Positions 18,606-27,364 of a DNA stretch of 64,000 nt are shown here, in pieces (the stretch's first letter is position 1; each line of letters begins with the position of its first letter). Under the pieces are notes generated by a model. The model was not told where the DNA came from. It was given only the letters and a program-made list of their open reading frames with translations, and made no database searches. The position numbers and the translations under genes were made by a program. This DNA is from Euzebyales bacterium (lineage in GTDB: Bacteria > Actinomycetota > Nitriliruptoria > Euzebyales > JAHELV01), in NCBI GenBank assembly GCA_036374135.1, contig DASUUK010000015.1:51771-115770 (forward strand), given 5' to 3'.

Positions 18606-20506
18606 CGACGCTGGGCACGCGCGGGCCGCGGCGCGGGCGCGCCGGCCGGCCCGTCGGGTCCCACCCGTCGGGGACGCGCTCCGTCGCCGACCGCGGAGCC
18701 ACGGAGCGGCGCACGACCGGCTCGCGGACGGCGAGGGATCGAGGCGCGAACGGTCGCCGCCGTGCCGTCCCGGCGTTGCGTGACGCACGCAGCTCGCGGC
18801 GGCTGCGCACGGCCCTGGCGCTGTACCTCGTGATCACGCTGGCGCTGGGCTGGCGGCTGGTCGACATCCAGGTGCTCTCCGCGCCCGCGTACCGCGAGAT
18901 GGCGCGCCGTCAGACCGAGCGCGACCTCGAGCTGCCCGCCGAGCGTGGCAAGGTGTATGACCGCACCGGCGAGCCGCTCGCACTGTCGCTTCCGACGGCG
19001 ACGATCGTCGCCAACCCGCGCCAGATCGCCGACGCCGGCGACAAGGTCGACGTGGCCGGGATCGCGAGGAGCCTGTCCCGGCTGCTGCCGGTCGCCACGG
19101 ACGAGGTCGAGGCCCAGCTGCGGCAGGATCGGGGCTTCGTCTACATCGCACGGCAGCAGCCGTACGAGCTGGGGGACCGGGTCGCTGAGCTGGACCTTGT
19201 GGGCATCCAGGTGTTCGACGAACCGAGGCGGACCTACCCCGCCGGACCGTTGGCCGCGCAGATCGTGGGGTTCGCCGGCACCGACAACGTCGGTCTGTCC
19301 GGCCTCGAGCGGCAGTACGACGCGCTGCTGGCCGGGATGCCCGGCCGGATGGTGGCGCAGCGGGCGCCACAGGGCCTGGAGATCAGCTCCGCACCGCGCA
19401 TCGGCGAGCTGCCCGTGGCCGGAACGGATCTCGTGCTCACCCTCGACAGCGAGGTGCAGGCGACCACCGAACGGTTGCTTGCCACGGGTGTCAAGACGTA
19501 CCGGGCCAAGGGTGCGTCAGCGGTCGTGATCGATGTGGAGACCAGCGAGATCCTCGCGATGGCGTCGTTGCCGACCTACGAGGCCGAGCGGATCGGGTCC
19601 GCGTCCGAGTACGCACGGCGCAACAGGGCCGTGACCGACGCGTTCGAGCCGGGCAGCGTCAACAAGGCGGTCACCGTCGCCGCCGCGCTGGAAGAGGGCC
19701 TCGTCAGGCCGCGGACGCGCCTGCAGATCGGCGCGACTCACACCGTCGGCGGCAAGACCTTCACGGACTCGCACGCGGTCGGCAGGGCGACCGTCGCAGA
19801 GATCGTGCGCGACTCGTCGAACATCGGCAGCATCAAGCTCGCGCAGCGGCTGGGGCCGGAGCGCCTGCACGCCTACCTGCGCCGGTTCGGCTACGGGAGG
19901 GCGACGGCGCTGGCGTTCCCCGGTGAGACGGACGGACTGCTCGCCGACGTCGACGGCTGGTCGGGCACCAGTCTGCCGACGATCGCGATCGGTCACGGCG
20001 TCGCCGCGAGCCTGCTGCAGGTCGCGCAGGTCTATGCGACGATTGCGCGCAGCGGCGTGGCGGTCGATCCGGTGCTGGTGCGCGGCACGGTCGGCAGCGA
20101 CGGTGAGCTGCAGCCGGCCGCGCCGCCCGAGCGGCGGAGGGTCGTGTCGAGCCGCACGGCACGGCGGCTGTCGAAGATGCTGGCCGACGTGGTCGCGGAC
20201 GGTACGGGCACCAACGCCGCAGTCCCCGGCTACGAGGTCGCCGGCAAGACCGGGACGGCGCTGAAGCCCCGCGAGGGTGCGCCCGGGTACCGCGCGGGCG
20301 TCTACATCAGCAGCTTCGTCGGCTACGCCCCCGCCGACCGGCCGGAGGTGGTTGTGGCCGTGTCGGTGGACGAACCGCGGCGCGGCCAGTACGGCGGTGC
20401 CACGGCGGCGCCGCTGTTCAGCGAGCTGATGCGATTCACGCTCGGCCACCGCCGCGTCCCGCCCAGTGAGCCTGACGCCCTCGACCCGGATGGTCCTGAC
20501 GTGTAG
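18602..20506 (+). CDS. ftsI: Peptidoglycan D,D-transpeptidase (class B penicillin-binding protein 3)
   Basis: 634 residues, GTG start. A basic N-terminal tail of about 75 residues precedes the membrane anchor (ALALYLVITLALGW). The PBP dimer domain opens with ERGKVYDRTGEPLAL. In the transpeptidase domain the nucleophile is in EPGSVNK (S352, K355), the second motif is SSN in RDSSNIGS, and the third is AGKTGTA (K549). It cross-links septal peptidoglycan together with FtsW, encoded four genes on. It overlaps ftsL by four bases. Between it and murE lies a micro-ORF with a strong ribosome binding site. Confidence 0.95.
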   Translation: MTTLGTRGPRRGRAGRPVGSHPSGTRSVADRGATERRTTGSRTARDRGANGRRRAVPALRDARSSRRLRTALALYLVITLALGWRLVDIQVLSAPAYREMARRQTERDLELPAERGKVYDRTGEPLALSLPTATIVANPRQIADAGDKVDVAGIARSLSRLLPVATDEVEAQLRQDRGFVYIARQQPYELGDRVAELDLVGIQVFDEPRRTYPAGPLAAQIVGFAGTDNVGLSGLERQYDALLAGMPGRMVAQRAPQGLEISSAPRIGELPVAGTDLVLTLDSEVQATTERLLATGVKTYRAKGASAVVIDVETSEILAMASLPTYEAERIGSASEYARRNRAVTDAFEPGSVNKAVTVAAALEEGLVRPRTRLQIGATHTVGGKTFTDSHAVGRATVAEIVRDSSNIGSIKLAQRLGPERLHAYLRRFGYGRATALAFPGETDGLLADVDGWSGTSLPTIAIGHGVAASLLQVAQVYATIARSGVAVDPVLVRGTVGSDGELQPAAPPERRRVVSSRTARRLSKMLADVVADGTGTNAAVPGYEVAGKTGTALKPREGAPGYRAGVYISSFVGYAPADRPEVVVAVSVDEPRRGQYGGATAAPLFSELMRFTLGHRRVPPSEPDALDPDGPDV

Positions 20507-20539
20507 GACCGCGACGTTGACGCAGATCGGAGGAACGTG

Positions 20540-20605
20540 ATGACGACGTCGGTGATCGCGCCGCCGACCACTGCGCTGCGTGATACGGAGTGGACCTCAC
20601 CGTGA
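20540..20605 (+). CDS. Micro-ORF, 21 codons, leading into murE
   Basis: GGAGG at 20529-20533 is six bases before ATG 20540, the strongest Shine-Dalgarno in this part of the cluster. It encodes MTTSVIAPPTTALRDTEWTSP and stops at TGA 20603-20605, whose last base is the A of a murE ATG (TGATG). This makes it a likely translation-coupling leader peptide or a small functional protein. It has no recognisable domain. Without it the 98 bases between ftsI and murE would be unusually long for this cluster. Confidence 0.5.
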   Translation: MTTSVIAPPTTALRDTEWTSP

Positions 20606-22257
20606 TGACATGCGGTGCAGTCAGCACCCGGCCAGCGGGGACAGCGGCTGCCCGGCAGGCGCCGGACAGCCGCGTATCCTGCGCGTCGTCCCCCTCCTCC
20701 GAACTCGCCCGGGCTGTGTCGTACCTCTCCCCGTTCCCCGCCGCTGCCGGCGGTCCCGCGCACGGGCCGACCGTGGTGCCCACTCCGCTCGACGACGTCG
20801 TCGTGCTGACCGGCGGCCGCCCCGTCGGCCCCTGCCCGACCCGTGTCACCATCGTCGACGTGACCCACGACAGCCGCGCCGCCGGCCCGGGGGTGTTGTT
20901 CGCGTGCCGTCCGGGGGCCATCGCGGACGGCCACGAGTTCGCGCCGGACGCGGTCGGCCGCGGCGCCGCGGCGCTGCTCGTCGAGCGGGCGCTCGACCTG
21001 GACGTCCCGCAGGTCCTGGTCGACGACGTCGCGTCGCAGCTCGGCGTGGTCGCGGCGTCCGTGCACGGCGATCCTACGGCCGCGCTGCAGGTGGTCGGCG
21101 TGACCGGCACCAACGGCAAGACGACGTGCGCGACGTTGCTCGACGGTGTGCTGTCGGCCACCGGACGACGGACCGGGCTGATCGGCACGGTGGAGACGCG
21201 CATCGCCGGCGAGACGGTGCCGGGTGTGCGCACCACGCCGGAGTCGACGGATCTGCAGCGGCTCTTCCACCGCATGCGTGACGCGGGCGTCACGACGGTC
21301 GCGATGGAGGTCTCCAGTCACGGCCTGGCGCTCGGGCGGGTCAACGGCACCCGGTTCGCCGTCGCGGTGTTCACGAACCTGACCCATGACCACCTCGACT
21401 TCCACGGTTCGATGGAGCGGTACTACGCCGCGAAGGCGCAGCTGTTCACGCCCGCGTTCAGCGCCGCGGGCGTCGTCGACATCGACGATGACTGGGGGCG
21501 CCGGCTCGCGGTCGAGGCCACGATCGACGTGACCACGGTCTCGCTGGACCCCGGCTCCGGTGCAGACGTCACGGCGACCCGGATCGCGCCGGGTCCGGCC
21601 GGGTCGGTGGTCGACGTCGTCGTGCACGGCACCGCGTACCGCCTCGATGTCGGCCTGCCGGGCCGGTTCAACGTCAGCAACGCGCTGCTGGTGCTCGCGG
21701 CGACGTCCGCTCTCGGTGTCCCGGTGGACGAGGCCGCCGCGACGCTGCGACTGCCGTGGTCGGTGTCCGGACGCATGGAGCGCATCGACGAGGGCCAGCC
21801 GTTCACCGTCCTCGTCGACTACGCGCACACCCCGGACTCGCTCGCGCGGGTGCTCGCCGCGACGCGCGAGCTCGCCGGGGGCCGGGTCATCGTGACCGTC
21901 GGGTGCGGAGGCGACCGCGACCGCGAGAAGCGTCCGGCCATGGGGGCGGCCGCGGTCGCCGGCGCCGACGAGGTGATCTTCACCAACGACAACCCGCGCG
22001 CTGAGGACCCTACGGCGATCCTCGCCGCCGTCGTCGAGGGTGCGCGCGGCGTCAGGGGCGGCCGGTGGCGGATCGAACAGGACCGACGGGCCGCGATCGC
22101 CGCCGCCCTGGAGATCGCGGCACCCGGTGATGCGGTCGTGATCGCGGGCAAGGGCCACGAGACCGGTCAGCAGCTCGCCGACCGCACGATCGCGTTCGAC
22201 GACCGCGTCGTCGCACGCGAGCTTCTGCGCGCCGCGACGACGGACCACACCACATGA
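20605..22257 (+). CDS. murE: UDP-N-acetylmuramoyl-L-alanyl-D-glutamate--2,6-diaminopimelate ligase
   Basis: 550 residues from ATG 20605, chosen because it overlaps the stop of an upstream micro-ORF; GTG 20590, GTG 20602 and GTG 20716 are alternatives. It adds the third stem-peptide residue. The ATP loop is GVTGTNGKTT near 165-174, the carbamylated-lysine region is THDHLDFHGSMERYYAAK, and the specificity motif is DNPRAEDP (D462 on). DNPR indicates meso-diaminopimelate rather than lysine, as expected for this phylum if the wall is of the mDAP type. It overlaps murF by four bases. Confidence 0.93.
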   Translation: MTCGAVSTRPAGTAAARQAPDSRVSCASSPSSELARAVSYLSPFPAAAGGPAHGPTVVPTPLDDVVVLTGGRPVGPCPTRVTIVDVTHDSRAAGPGVLFACRPGAIADGHEFAPDAVGRGAAALLVERALDLDVPQVLVDDVASQLGVVAASVHGDPTAALQVVGVTGTNGKTTCATLLDGVLSATGRRTGLIGTVETRIAGETVPGVRTTPESTDLQRLFHRMRDAGVTTVAMEVSSHGLALGRVNGTRFAVAVFTNLTHDHLDFHGSMERYYAAKAQLFTPAFSAAGVVDIDDDWGRRLAVEATIDVTTVSLDPGSGADVTATRIAPGPAGSVVDVVVHGTAYRLDVGLPGRFNVSNALLVLAATSALGVPVDEAAATLRLPWSVSGRMERIDEGQPFTVLVDYAHTPDSLARVLAATRELAGGRVIVTVGCGGDRDREKRPAMGAAAVAGADEVIFTNDNPRAEDPTAILAAVVEGARGVRGGRWRIEQDRRAAIAAALEIAAPGDAVVIAGKGHETGQQLADRTIAFDDRVVARELLRAATTDHTT

Positions 22258-23675
22258 TCGACGTCACGCTGGCGGAGCTCGCCGAGATCGTCGGCGGGGA
22301 GCTCCTCGACGAGCGCGCGGACACCGCCGTCGTGCGCGGCGTCACGATCGACAGCCGGGCGGTCGCCGAGGGCGATCTGTTCGTCGCCCTGCCCGGAACC
22401 CGCACCGACGGCCACCGGTTCGTCGACACCGCGCTCGCGGCGGGTGCCGCCGGTGCGCTGGTCGCGGCCGACCGCGTCGCCGATCTCAGCCCCGACCCGA
22501 CGGCCGTGGTCGTCGACGACCCCGCCGACGCGCTGTTGGCGCTCGGGACGTGGGTCCGTGACGCCGTCGACCCGCACGTCGTCGCCGTCACGGGATCAAA
22601 TGGCAAGACCACGACCAAGGATCTCACCGCCGCCGCGCTGCGGGACCGCACCGTGGTGGCCAACGAAGGCTCGTTCAACAACGAGCTGGGGATGCCGCTG
22701 ACCTGCTGCCGCATGACCAACGACACCGACGTGCTGGTCAGCGAGCTGGGCATGCGTGGACCTGGGCAGATCGCGCAGCTCGCTGCGCTGCTGCGACCCA
22801 CCGTGGGCATCGTGACGTCGGTCGCGGGCGTCCACCTCGAGCTGCTGGGCAGCCTCGAGGCGATCGCCGACGCGAAGGGTGAGCTCGTCGAGGCGCTCGA
22901 CGCCGACGGCGTCGCCGTGCTCGCCGCGGACGACGCGCGGGTGGCGGCGATGGCGCGGCGCACGGTGGCGACCGTCGTGACCTTCGGTACCGCGCCGTCG
23001 GCGGACTTCCGGGCCACCGACATCGAGCTCGACCGTCACGCCCGTGCGCGCTTCGTGCTGCACAGCCCGGCCGGGCGGCACGACGTGACGGCGCCGGTCC
23101 CCGGCATGCACAACGTCGGCAACGCGCTCGCCGCGCTGGCGGCCGCGACCGCGTCCGGCGTCGACCTGCCGGCGGCCATCGCCGGGCTGGCCGACGCGCG
23201 GGTGTCGCGCTGGCGCCTGCAGCTCGAGTCGGTCGGCGACGTGTCGGTCCTCAACGACGCGTACAACGCGAACCCCACGTCCGTCGAGGCTGCGCTGCGG
23301 ACACTGTGTGCGTTGCCGACCCAGGGCCGCCGCTGGGCCGTGCTGGGCACGATGGCCGAGATCGGTCCCACGAGCGCCGACGAGCACCACCGCGCGGGCG
23401 GTGTCGTGGCGGAGCTCGGCGTCGACGCGCTGGTCACCGTCGGGGACGAGGCCGCGGCGATGATCGACGGGGCTGCCACCGCGGATCCCGGGGGTCGCCA
23501 GCACCGCTGGGCCGTCGATGACGTCGACGCGGCCGCGCGGATCCTCGCAGAGGAGGTGGGTGACGACGACGTCGTGCTCGTCAAGGCCAGCCGTTCGGCC
23601 GGTCTCGAACGGGTGGTGGCACGCTTCGCGGAGCTGCGCGGCACCCATGCGGCGGCCGGGAGGCACCGCGCGTGA
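22254..23675 (+). CDS. murF: UDP-N-acetylmuramoyl-tripeptide--D-alanyl-D-alanine ligase
   Basis: 473 residues. It joins D-Ala-D-Ala to the UDP-MurNAc tripeptide using ATP. The N-terminal domain includes GVTIDSRAVAEGDLFVALPG, the ATP loop is VTGSNGKTTTKDL near 117-129, followed by NEGSFNNELGMPLT, which is characteristic of MurF, and NDAYNANPTSVEAAL in the C-terminal domain. It starts in the murE stop (ATGA) and ends in the mraY start. Confidence 0.95.
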   Translation: MIDVTLAELAEIVGGELLDERADTAVVRGVTIDSRAVAEGDLFVALPGTRTDGHRFVDTALAAGAAGALVAADRVADLSPDPTAVVVDDPADALLALGTWVRDAVDPHVVAVTGSNGKTTTKDLTAAALRDRTVVANEGSFNNELGMPLTCCRMTNDTDVLVSELGMRGPGQIAQLAALLRPTVGIVTSVAGVHLELLGSLEAIADAKGELVEALDADGVAVLAADDARVAAMARRTVATVVTFGTAPSADFRATDIELDRHARARFVLHSPAGRHDVTAPVPGMHNVGNALAALAAATASGVDLPAAIAGLADARVSRWRLQLESVGDVSVLNDAYNANPTSVEAALRTLCALPTQGRRWAVLGTMAEIGPTSADEHHRAGGVVAELGVDALVTVGDEAAAMIDGAATADPGGRQHRWAVDDVDAAARILAEEVGDDDVVLVKASRSAGLERVVARFAELRGTHAAAGRHRA

Positions 23676-24706
23676 GGACGATCCTGCTCGCCGCCAGCCT
23701 GGCGCTGGTGATGTCGTTGATCGGCACGCCGGTCGTCATCCGCTTCTTCCGCGCCCGCGGGTACGGTCAGCTGATCCGCGAGGACGGCCCGCGGACGCAC
23801 TTCGTGAAGCGCGGCACGCCGACGATGGGCGGGACCGCGATCATCCTCGCGGCCGTCCTCGCCTACCTCGTGGCCACCATGCTGCTGGGCCCGCGGTTGT
23901 CACCGGGCGGTCTGCTCGTCATGGGCGTGCTGGTGGGCATGGGCGCGGTCGGGTTCATCGACGACCTGCTCAAGCTGCGCCGCAACCGCAGCCTCGGCCT
24001 GAACAAGACCGCGAAGTTCATCGGCCAGGCGATCATCGCGATCATCTTCGCGTACGGCGCGGAGTACGTCGCGGAGACGTCGACGAACCTGTCGTTCATC
24101 GGCGCGACCGGCATCGACTTCGGTCCGCTGTTCGCGGTGGCCATCTTCCTGATCTTCTCAGGCTTCTCGAACGCGGTGAACCTGACCGACGGCCTCGACG
24201 GCCTCGCCGCCGGCACGAGCGCGCTGGTGTTCGGGGCGTACGTCGTCATCGCGTTCTGGCAGTTCCGCCACCCCGAGTTCTACCCGCCGGGCGTCACGAT
24301 CCACGCCAACGCGATCGCGATCGCCGCCGCATCGACCTTCGGTGCGACCCTCGGCTTCCTGTGGTGGAACGGTCCGCCGGCCAAGATCTTCATGGGTGAC
24401 ACGGGATCGCTGGCCATCGGTGGCATGCTCGCGGCCATGGCGGTGCTGACCGAGACCGAGCTGCTGCTCGTGATCATCGGTGGGCTGTTCGTCGTCGAGA
24501 CGATCAGCGTCATCGCGCAGGTCTTCAGCTACCGCGTGCTCGGGCGCCGGATCTTCAAGATGGCGCCGTTGCACCACCACTTCGAGCTGGTCGGGTGGCG
24601 CGAGACGACGATCATCGTGCGGTTCTGGATCGTCGCGGGGCTGGCGGTCGCGTTCGGTCTGGGGCTGTTCTACAACGACTTCCTGGCCGGCGGGGGCATC
24701 GGATGA
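23672..24706 (+). CDS. mraY: Phospho-N-acetylmuramoyl-pentapeptide-transferase
   Basis: 344 residues, GTG start overlapping murF by four bases. MraY moves phospho-MurNAc-pentapeptide onto undecaprenyl phosphate, giving lipid I. About ten membrane helices are visible. Signature residues include KRGTPTMGG near 47-55, the acidic pair in GFIDDLLKLRR, NLTDGLDGLAAGTS, MGDTGSLAIGG and the PLHHHFE motif near the C-terminus. An 18-codon micro-ORF links its stop to the murD start. Confidence 0.96.
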   Translation: MRTILLAASLALVMSLIGTPVVIRFFRARGYGQLIREDGPRTHFVKRGTPTMGGTAIILAAVLAYLVATMLLGPRLSPGGLLVMGVLVGMGAVGFIDDLLKLRRNRSLGLNKTAKFIGQAIIAIIFAYGAEYVAETSTNLSFIGATGIDFGPLFAVAIFLIFSGFSNAVNLTDGLDGLAAGTSALVFGAYVVIAFWQFRHPEFYPPGVTIHANAIAIAAASTFGATLGFLWWNGPPAKIFMGDTGSLAIGGMLAAMAVLTETELLLVIIGGLFVVETISVIAQVFSYRVLGRRIFKMAPLHHHFELVGWRETTIIVRFWIVAGLAVAFGLGLFYNDFLAGGGIG

Positions 24707-24759
24707 ACTGCGCGGCGCCGACCGTGGCCGCCGGCCCGCGCGGGCGGTGCCACCGGTGA
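24703..24759 (+). CDS. Micro-ORF, 18 codons, linking mraY and murD
   Basis: ATG 24703 overlaps the mraY stop (ATGA) and the TGA at 24757-24759 overlaps the murD GTG at 24756 (GTGA). The encoded peptide is MNCAAPTVAAGPRGRCHR. Ribosomes ending mraY could reinitiate here and again at murD, so the otherwise 49-base gap is bridged by two four-base overlaps. This may be chance, but it repeats the coupling style of the cluster. No domain is recognised. Confidence 0.4.
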   Translation: MNCAAPTVAAGPRGRCHR

Positions 24760-26159
24760 GCGGGTTGCTGGACCGACAGCGCGTGCTCGTGGCGGGGCTC
24801 GGGGTCTCGGGCGTCGCCGCCGCGCGGGCGGCCGTCCACGCGGGAGCCGACGTGGGCGTGCACGACGCGTCCCCCATGGCGCTGCCCCGTGCGCGGGCGG
24901 CGCTGGACGACGCGGTGACCGTCGTCGACGATCCGGAGACGCCGCTGCGCACGGGCGCCGTCGACATCGTCGTGGCCAGCCCGGGGCTCGCACCGACCAC
25001 GCCGGTGCTGGCGGCCGCTGGCGCGGCCGGGGTCGCCGTCTGGAGCGAGCCGGAGCTGGCCTGGCGGTTGCTCGACGGCCGCACGCGCGTGCTGGCCGTG
25101 ACCGGGACCAACGGCAAGACCACGACCACGGAACTGTTGGCCGCGTGCCTCGGCGTGCCGGCGGTGGGCAACATCGGCCGGCCCCTGTCCGCGCTGGTCG
25201 ACGACCCCCCGCCCACCGTCGTCGCCGAGCTGTCAAGCTTCCAGCTGCACTTCACCCACACGTTGCGGACCGACGTCGGGGTGCTGCTCAACGTCGCCGA
25301 CGACCACCTCGACTGGCACGGCGACCGCACCGCCTACGGGGCGGCCAAGGCGCGTGTCTGGCGGGGCCAGCGCGGGGCTGGCGCCACCGGACTGCGCGGC
25401 AGCGACTGGGCAGTGGTCAACCTCGACGACGACGGTGCGAACGCGGTCGCGTCACGCCACGCGCCACCCGCCGCCCGCGCCGGCTTCACGCTCGCCGTCC
25501 CCCCGGCTGACGCGGTCGGCGTGGTCGACGGCACATTGGCGGAACGGCTGACGGGCGCGCAGCCGACGCCGGTGATCGCCGTCGACGCCCTTGGCGTGTC
25601 CGGTCCTCACAACGTCGCGAACGCGGCCGCCGCGGTAGCCGCAGCGGTGGCGGCCGGCGCCACGCCGGCCTCGCTGGCCCGCCCGCTCGCCGCCGCGCGC
25701 GTCGGCGCCCACCGGCTGGAGACCGTGGCCGACGCCGACGGTGTGCGCTGGGTCAACGACTCGAAGGCGACCAACCCTCACGCGGCCGCCGCGGCGCTGC
25801 GGACGTTCCGCTCGGTCATCTGGATCGCGGGTGGTCTGGCGAAGGGCGTCTCGTTCGCACCGCTCGCCGACGACGTCGCGTCACGTGTGCGCCTCGCGCT
25901 CACGATCGGCACGTCGGGACCGGACCTCGCCAGGTTCGCACGCGCGCAGGGGACCGAGGCGGTGGAGGCCGGCGACCTCGACACCGCCGTCGCGCTGGCC
26001 GCGGACCGCGCGCAGCCCGGTGACGTCGTCCTCCTCGCGCCGGCCTGTGCCTCCATGGATCAGTTCGCTGACTACGCCGAACGTGGAAGCCGGTTCCGCG
26101 AGCTGGCGTGGGCGGCCGTCGAGGGAGTCGGCGCCGCGGCGCCGGGGAGCGGATCATGA
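24756..26159 (+). CDS. murD: UDP-N-acetylmuramoylalanine--D-glutamate ligase
   Basis: 467 residues from GTG 24756 (VSGLLDRQRVLVAGLGVSG). It adds D-glutamate to UDP-MurNAc-L-Ala. GLGVSGVAAARAA is the N-terminal nucleotide-fold loop, LAVTGTNGKTTTTELLAA is the ATP loop near 114-131, and NVADDHLDWHG, WVNDSKATNPHAA and LLAPACASMDQF are family motifs. There is no good Shine-Dalgarno sequence, consistent with coupling from the preceding micro-ORF. It overlaps ftsW by four bases. Confidence 0.95.
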   Translation: MSGLLDRQRVLVAGLGVSGVAAARAAVHAGADVGVHDASPMALPRARAALDDAVTVVDDPETPLRTGAVDIVVASPGLAPTTPVLAAAGAAGVAVWSEPELAWRLLDGRTRVLAVTGTNGKTTTTELLAACLGVPAVGNIGRPLSALVDDPPPTVVAELSSFQLHFTHTLRTDVGVLLNVADDHLDWHGDRTAYGAAKARVWRGQRGAGATGLRGSDWAVVNLDDDGANAVASRHAPPAARAGFTLAVPPADAVGVVDGTLAERLTGAQPTPVIAVDALGVSGPHNVANAAAAVAAAVAAGATPASLARPLAAARVGAHRLETVADADGVRWVNDSKATNPHAAAAALRTFRSVIWIAGGLAKGVSFAPLADDVASRVRLALTIGTSGPDLARFARAQGTEAVEAGDLDTAVALAADRAQPGDVVLLAPACASMDQFADYAERGSRFRELAWAAVEGVGAAAPGSGS

Positions 26160-27364
26160 CGGCGGCGGACCGCACCGCAGCGGCGCGGCCCCCCGCGCCG
26201 GCCTCCCGGCGCCTGCGCGCGTTGCTGCTGCCACCCGCCTCAGGGGACAGCACGATGCTGTTCGGCGTGCTCGCGGCCACCGTCGTGGTCCTCATCCTGC
26301 TCGGCCTGCTGATGACGTTCTCGGCGTCGTTCGTGCAGTCGGCGCTGGCGGGCGACGCGTTCGGCATCTTCCGCAAGCAGGTGCTGTGGTGCCTGGTGGG
26401 CATCCCGCCGACCGTCGCCCTCGCCGTCCGTGACTACCGCCGTTGGCGCCCCTACATCCCCTTCGCGACCGCTGTCGCGCTGCTCCTGGCGGTCGTGGTC
26501 GTGACGCCACTCGGCATCGAGCGCGCCGGCGCGCAGCGCTGGCTCGGCGTCGAGCCCTTCGTCTTCCAGCCCGCCGAGCTCCTGAAGCTCGCCGTGCCAC
26601 TGTTCTGCGCCGACGTGCTGGCGCGACGCTGGGGCCGCGTCCGCTCCGGGGACCTGCGCGCGCTCCTCGTGCCGGTCGTGCCGCTGCTGGCGGTCGTGGC
26701 CGCACTGATCATGCTCGAACCGGATCTGGAGACCGCCGCGCTGCTCGTCGCGATCGGAGTGGCGATGCTCTACGTGGCCGGGCTCCCGCTGCGCTGGCTG
26801 TTCGCGGGCGGCGTCGTCGGGTTGGGCCTGGGGGCGGTCGGCATCGCATCGGCGGACTTCCGCGTCGGCAGGTTCGGCGCGTGGCTCGATCCGAACTCGT
26901 CGGCGGCGCTGTTCGGTTACCAGACGCTCCAGGGCTACTACGCGCTGGGCAGCGGCGGCTGGCTGGGAACCGGCCTCGGCGGCGGCCGCGGCAAGTGGCT
27001 GTACCTGCCCAACGCGCACACCGACTTCATCTTCGCCATCATCGGAGAGGAGCTGGGCCTGGTCGGCGTGCTGCTGGTGCTCGCCCTGTACGTCGTCATC
27101 GCGGTGGTCGGGGTGCGCATCGCCCTGCGCGCGCCGGACTCGTTCGGCCGGCTGCTCGCGATCGGGCTGGTCGCGGGCATCCTGTTGCAGGCGTCCATCA
27201 ACATGGGCAGCGTCGTCGGGCTGCTGCCGGTCACCGGCGTCACACTGCCGTTCGTCAGCTTCGGAGGGACGTCTCTGGTGGTCACGATGATCAGCGCGGG
27301 GCTGCTGCTGTCGATCGCGCGCCACACGCGCCCCGCGGACACGAAGGATGGGAGACGGTCATGA
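26156..27364 (+). CDS. ftsW: FtsW, septal peptidoglycan glycosyltransferase (SEDS family)
   Basis: 402 residues with about ten membrane helices. It polymerises lipid II at the septum with its partner FtsI. Hallmarks are LMTFSASFVQS, the GAQRWLGVEPFVFQPAELLKL stretch (split here at the GAQRWLG and QPAELLK motifs), LEPDLETA and PNAHTDFIFAIIGEELG. The start overlaps murD and the stop overlaps murC by four bases each. The gene normally found between ftsW and murC, murG, is absent. Confidence 0.94.
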   Translation: MTAADRTAAARPPAPASRRLRALLLPPASGDSTMLFGVLAATVVVLILLGLLMTFSASFVQSALAGDAFGIFRKQVLWCLVGIPPTVALAVRDYRRWRPYIPFATAVALLLAVVVVTPLGIERAGAQRWLGVEPFVFQPAELLKLAVPLFCADVLARRWGRVRSGDLRALLVPVVPLLAVVAALIMLEPDLETAALLVAIGVAMLYVAGLPLRWLFAGGVVGLGLGAVGIASADFRVGRFGAWLDPNSSAALFGYQTLQGYYALGSGGWLGTGLGGGRGKWLYLPNAHTDFIFAIIGEELGLVGVLLVLALYVVIAVVGVRIALRAPDSFGRLLAIGLVAGILLQASINMGSVVGLLPVTGVTLPFVSFGGTSLVVTMISAGLLLSIARHTRPADTKDGRRS

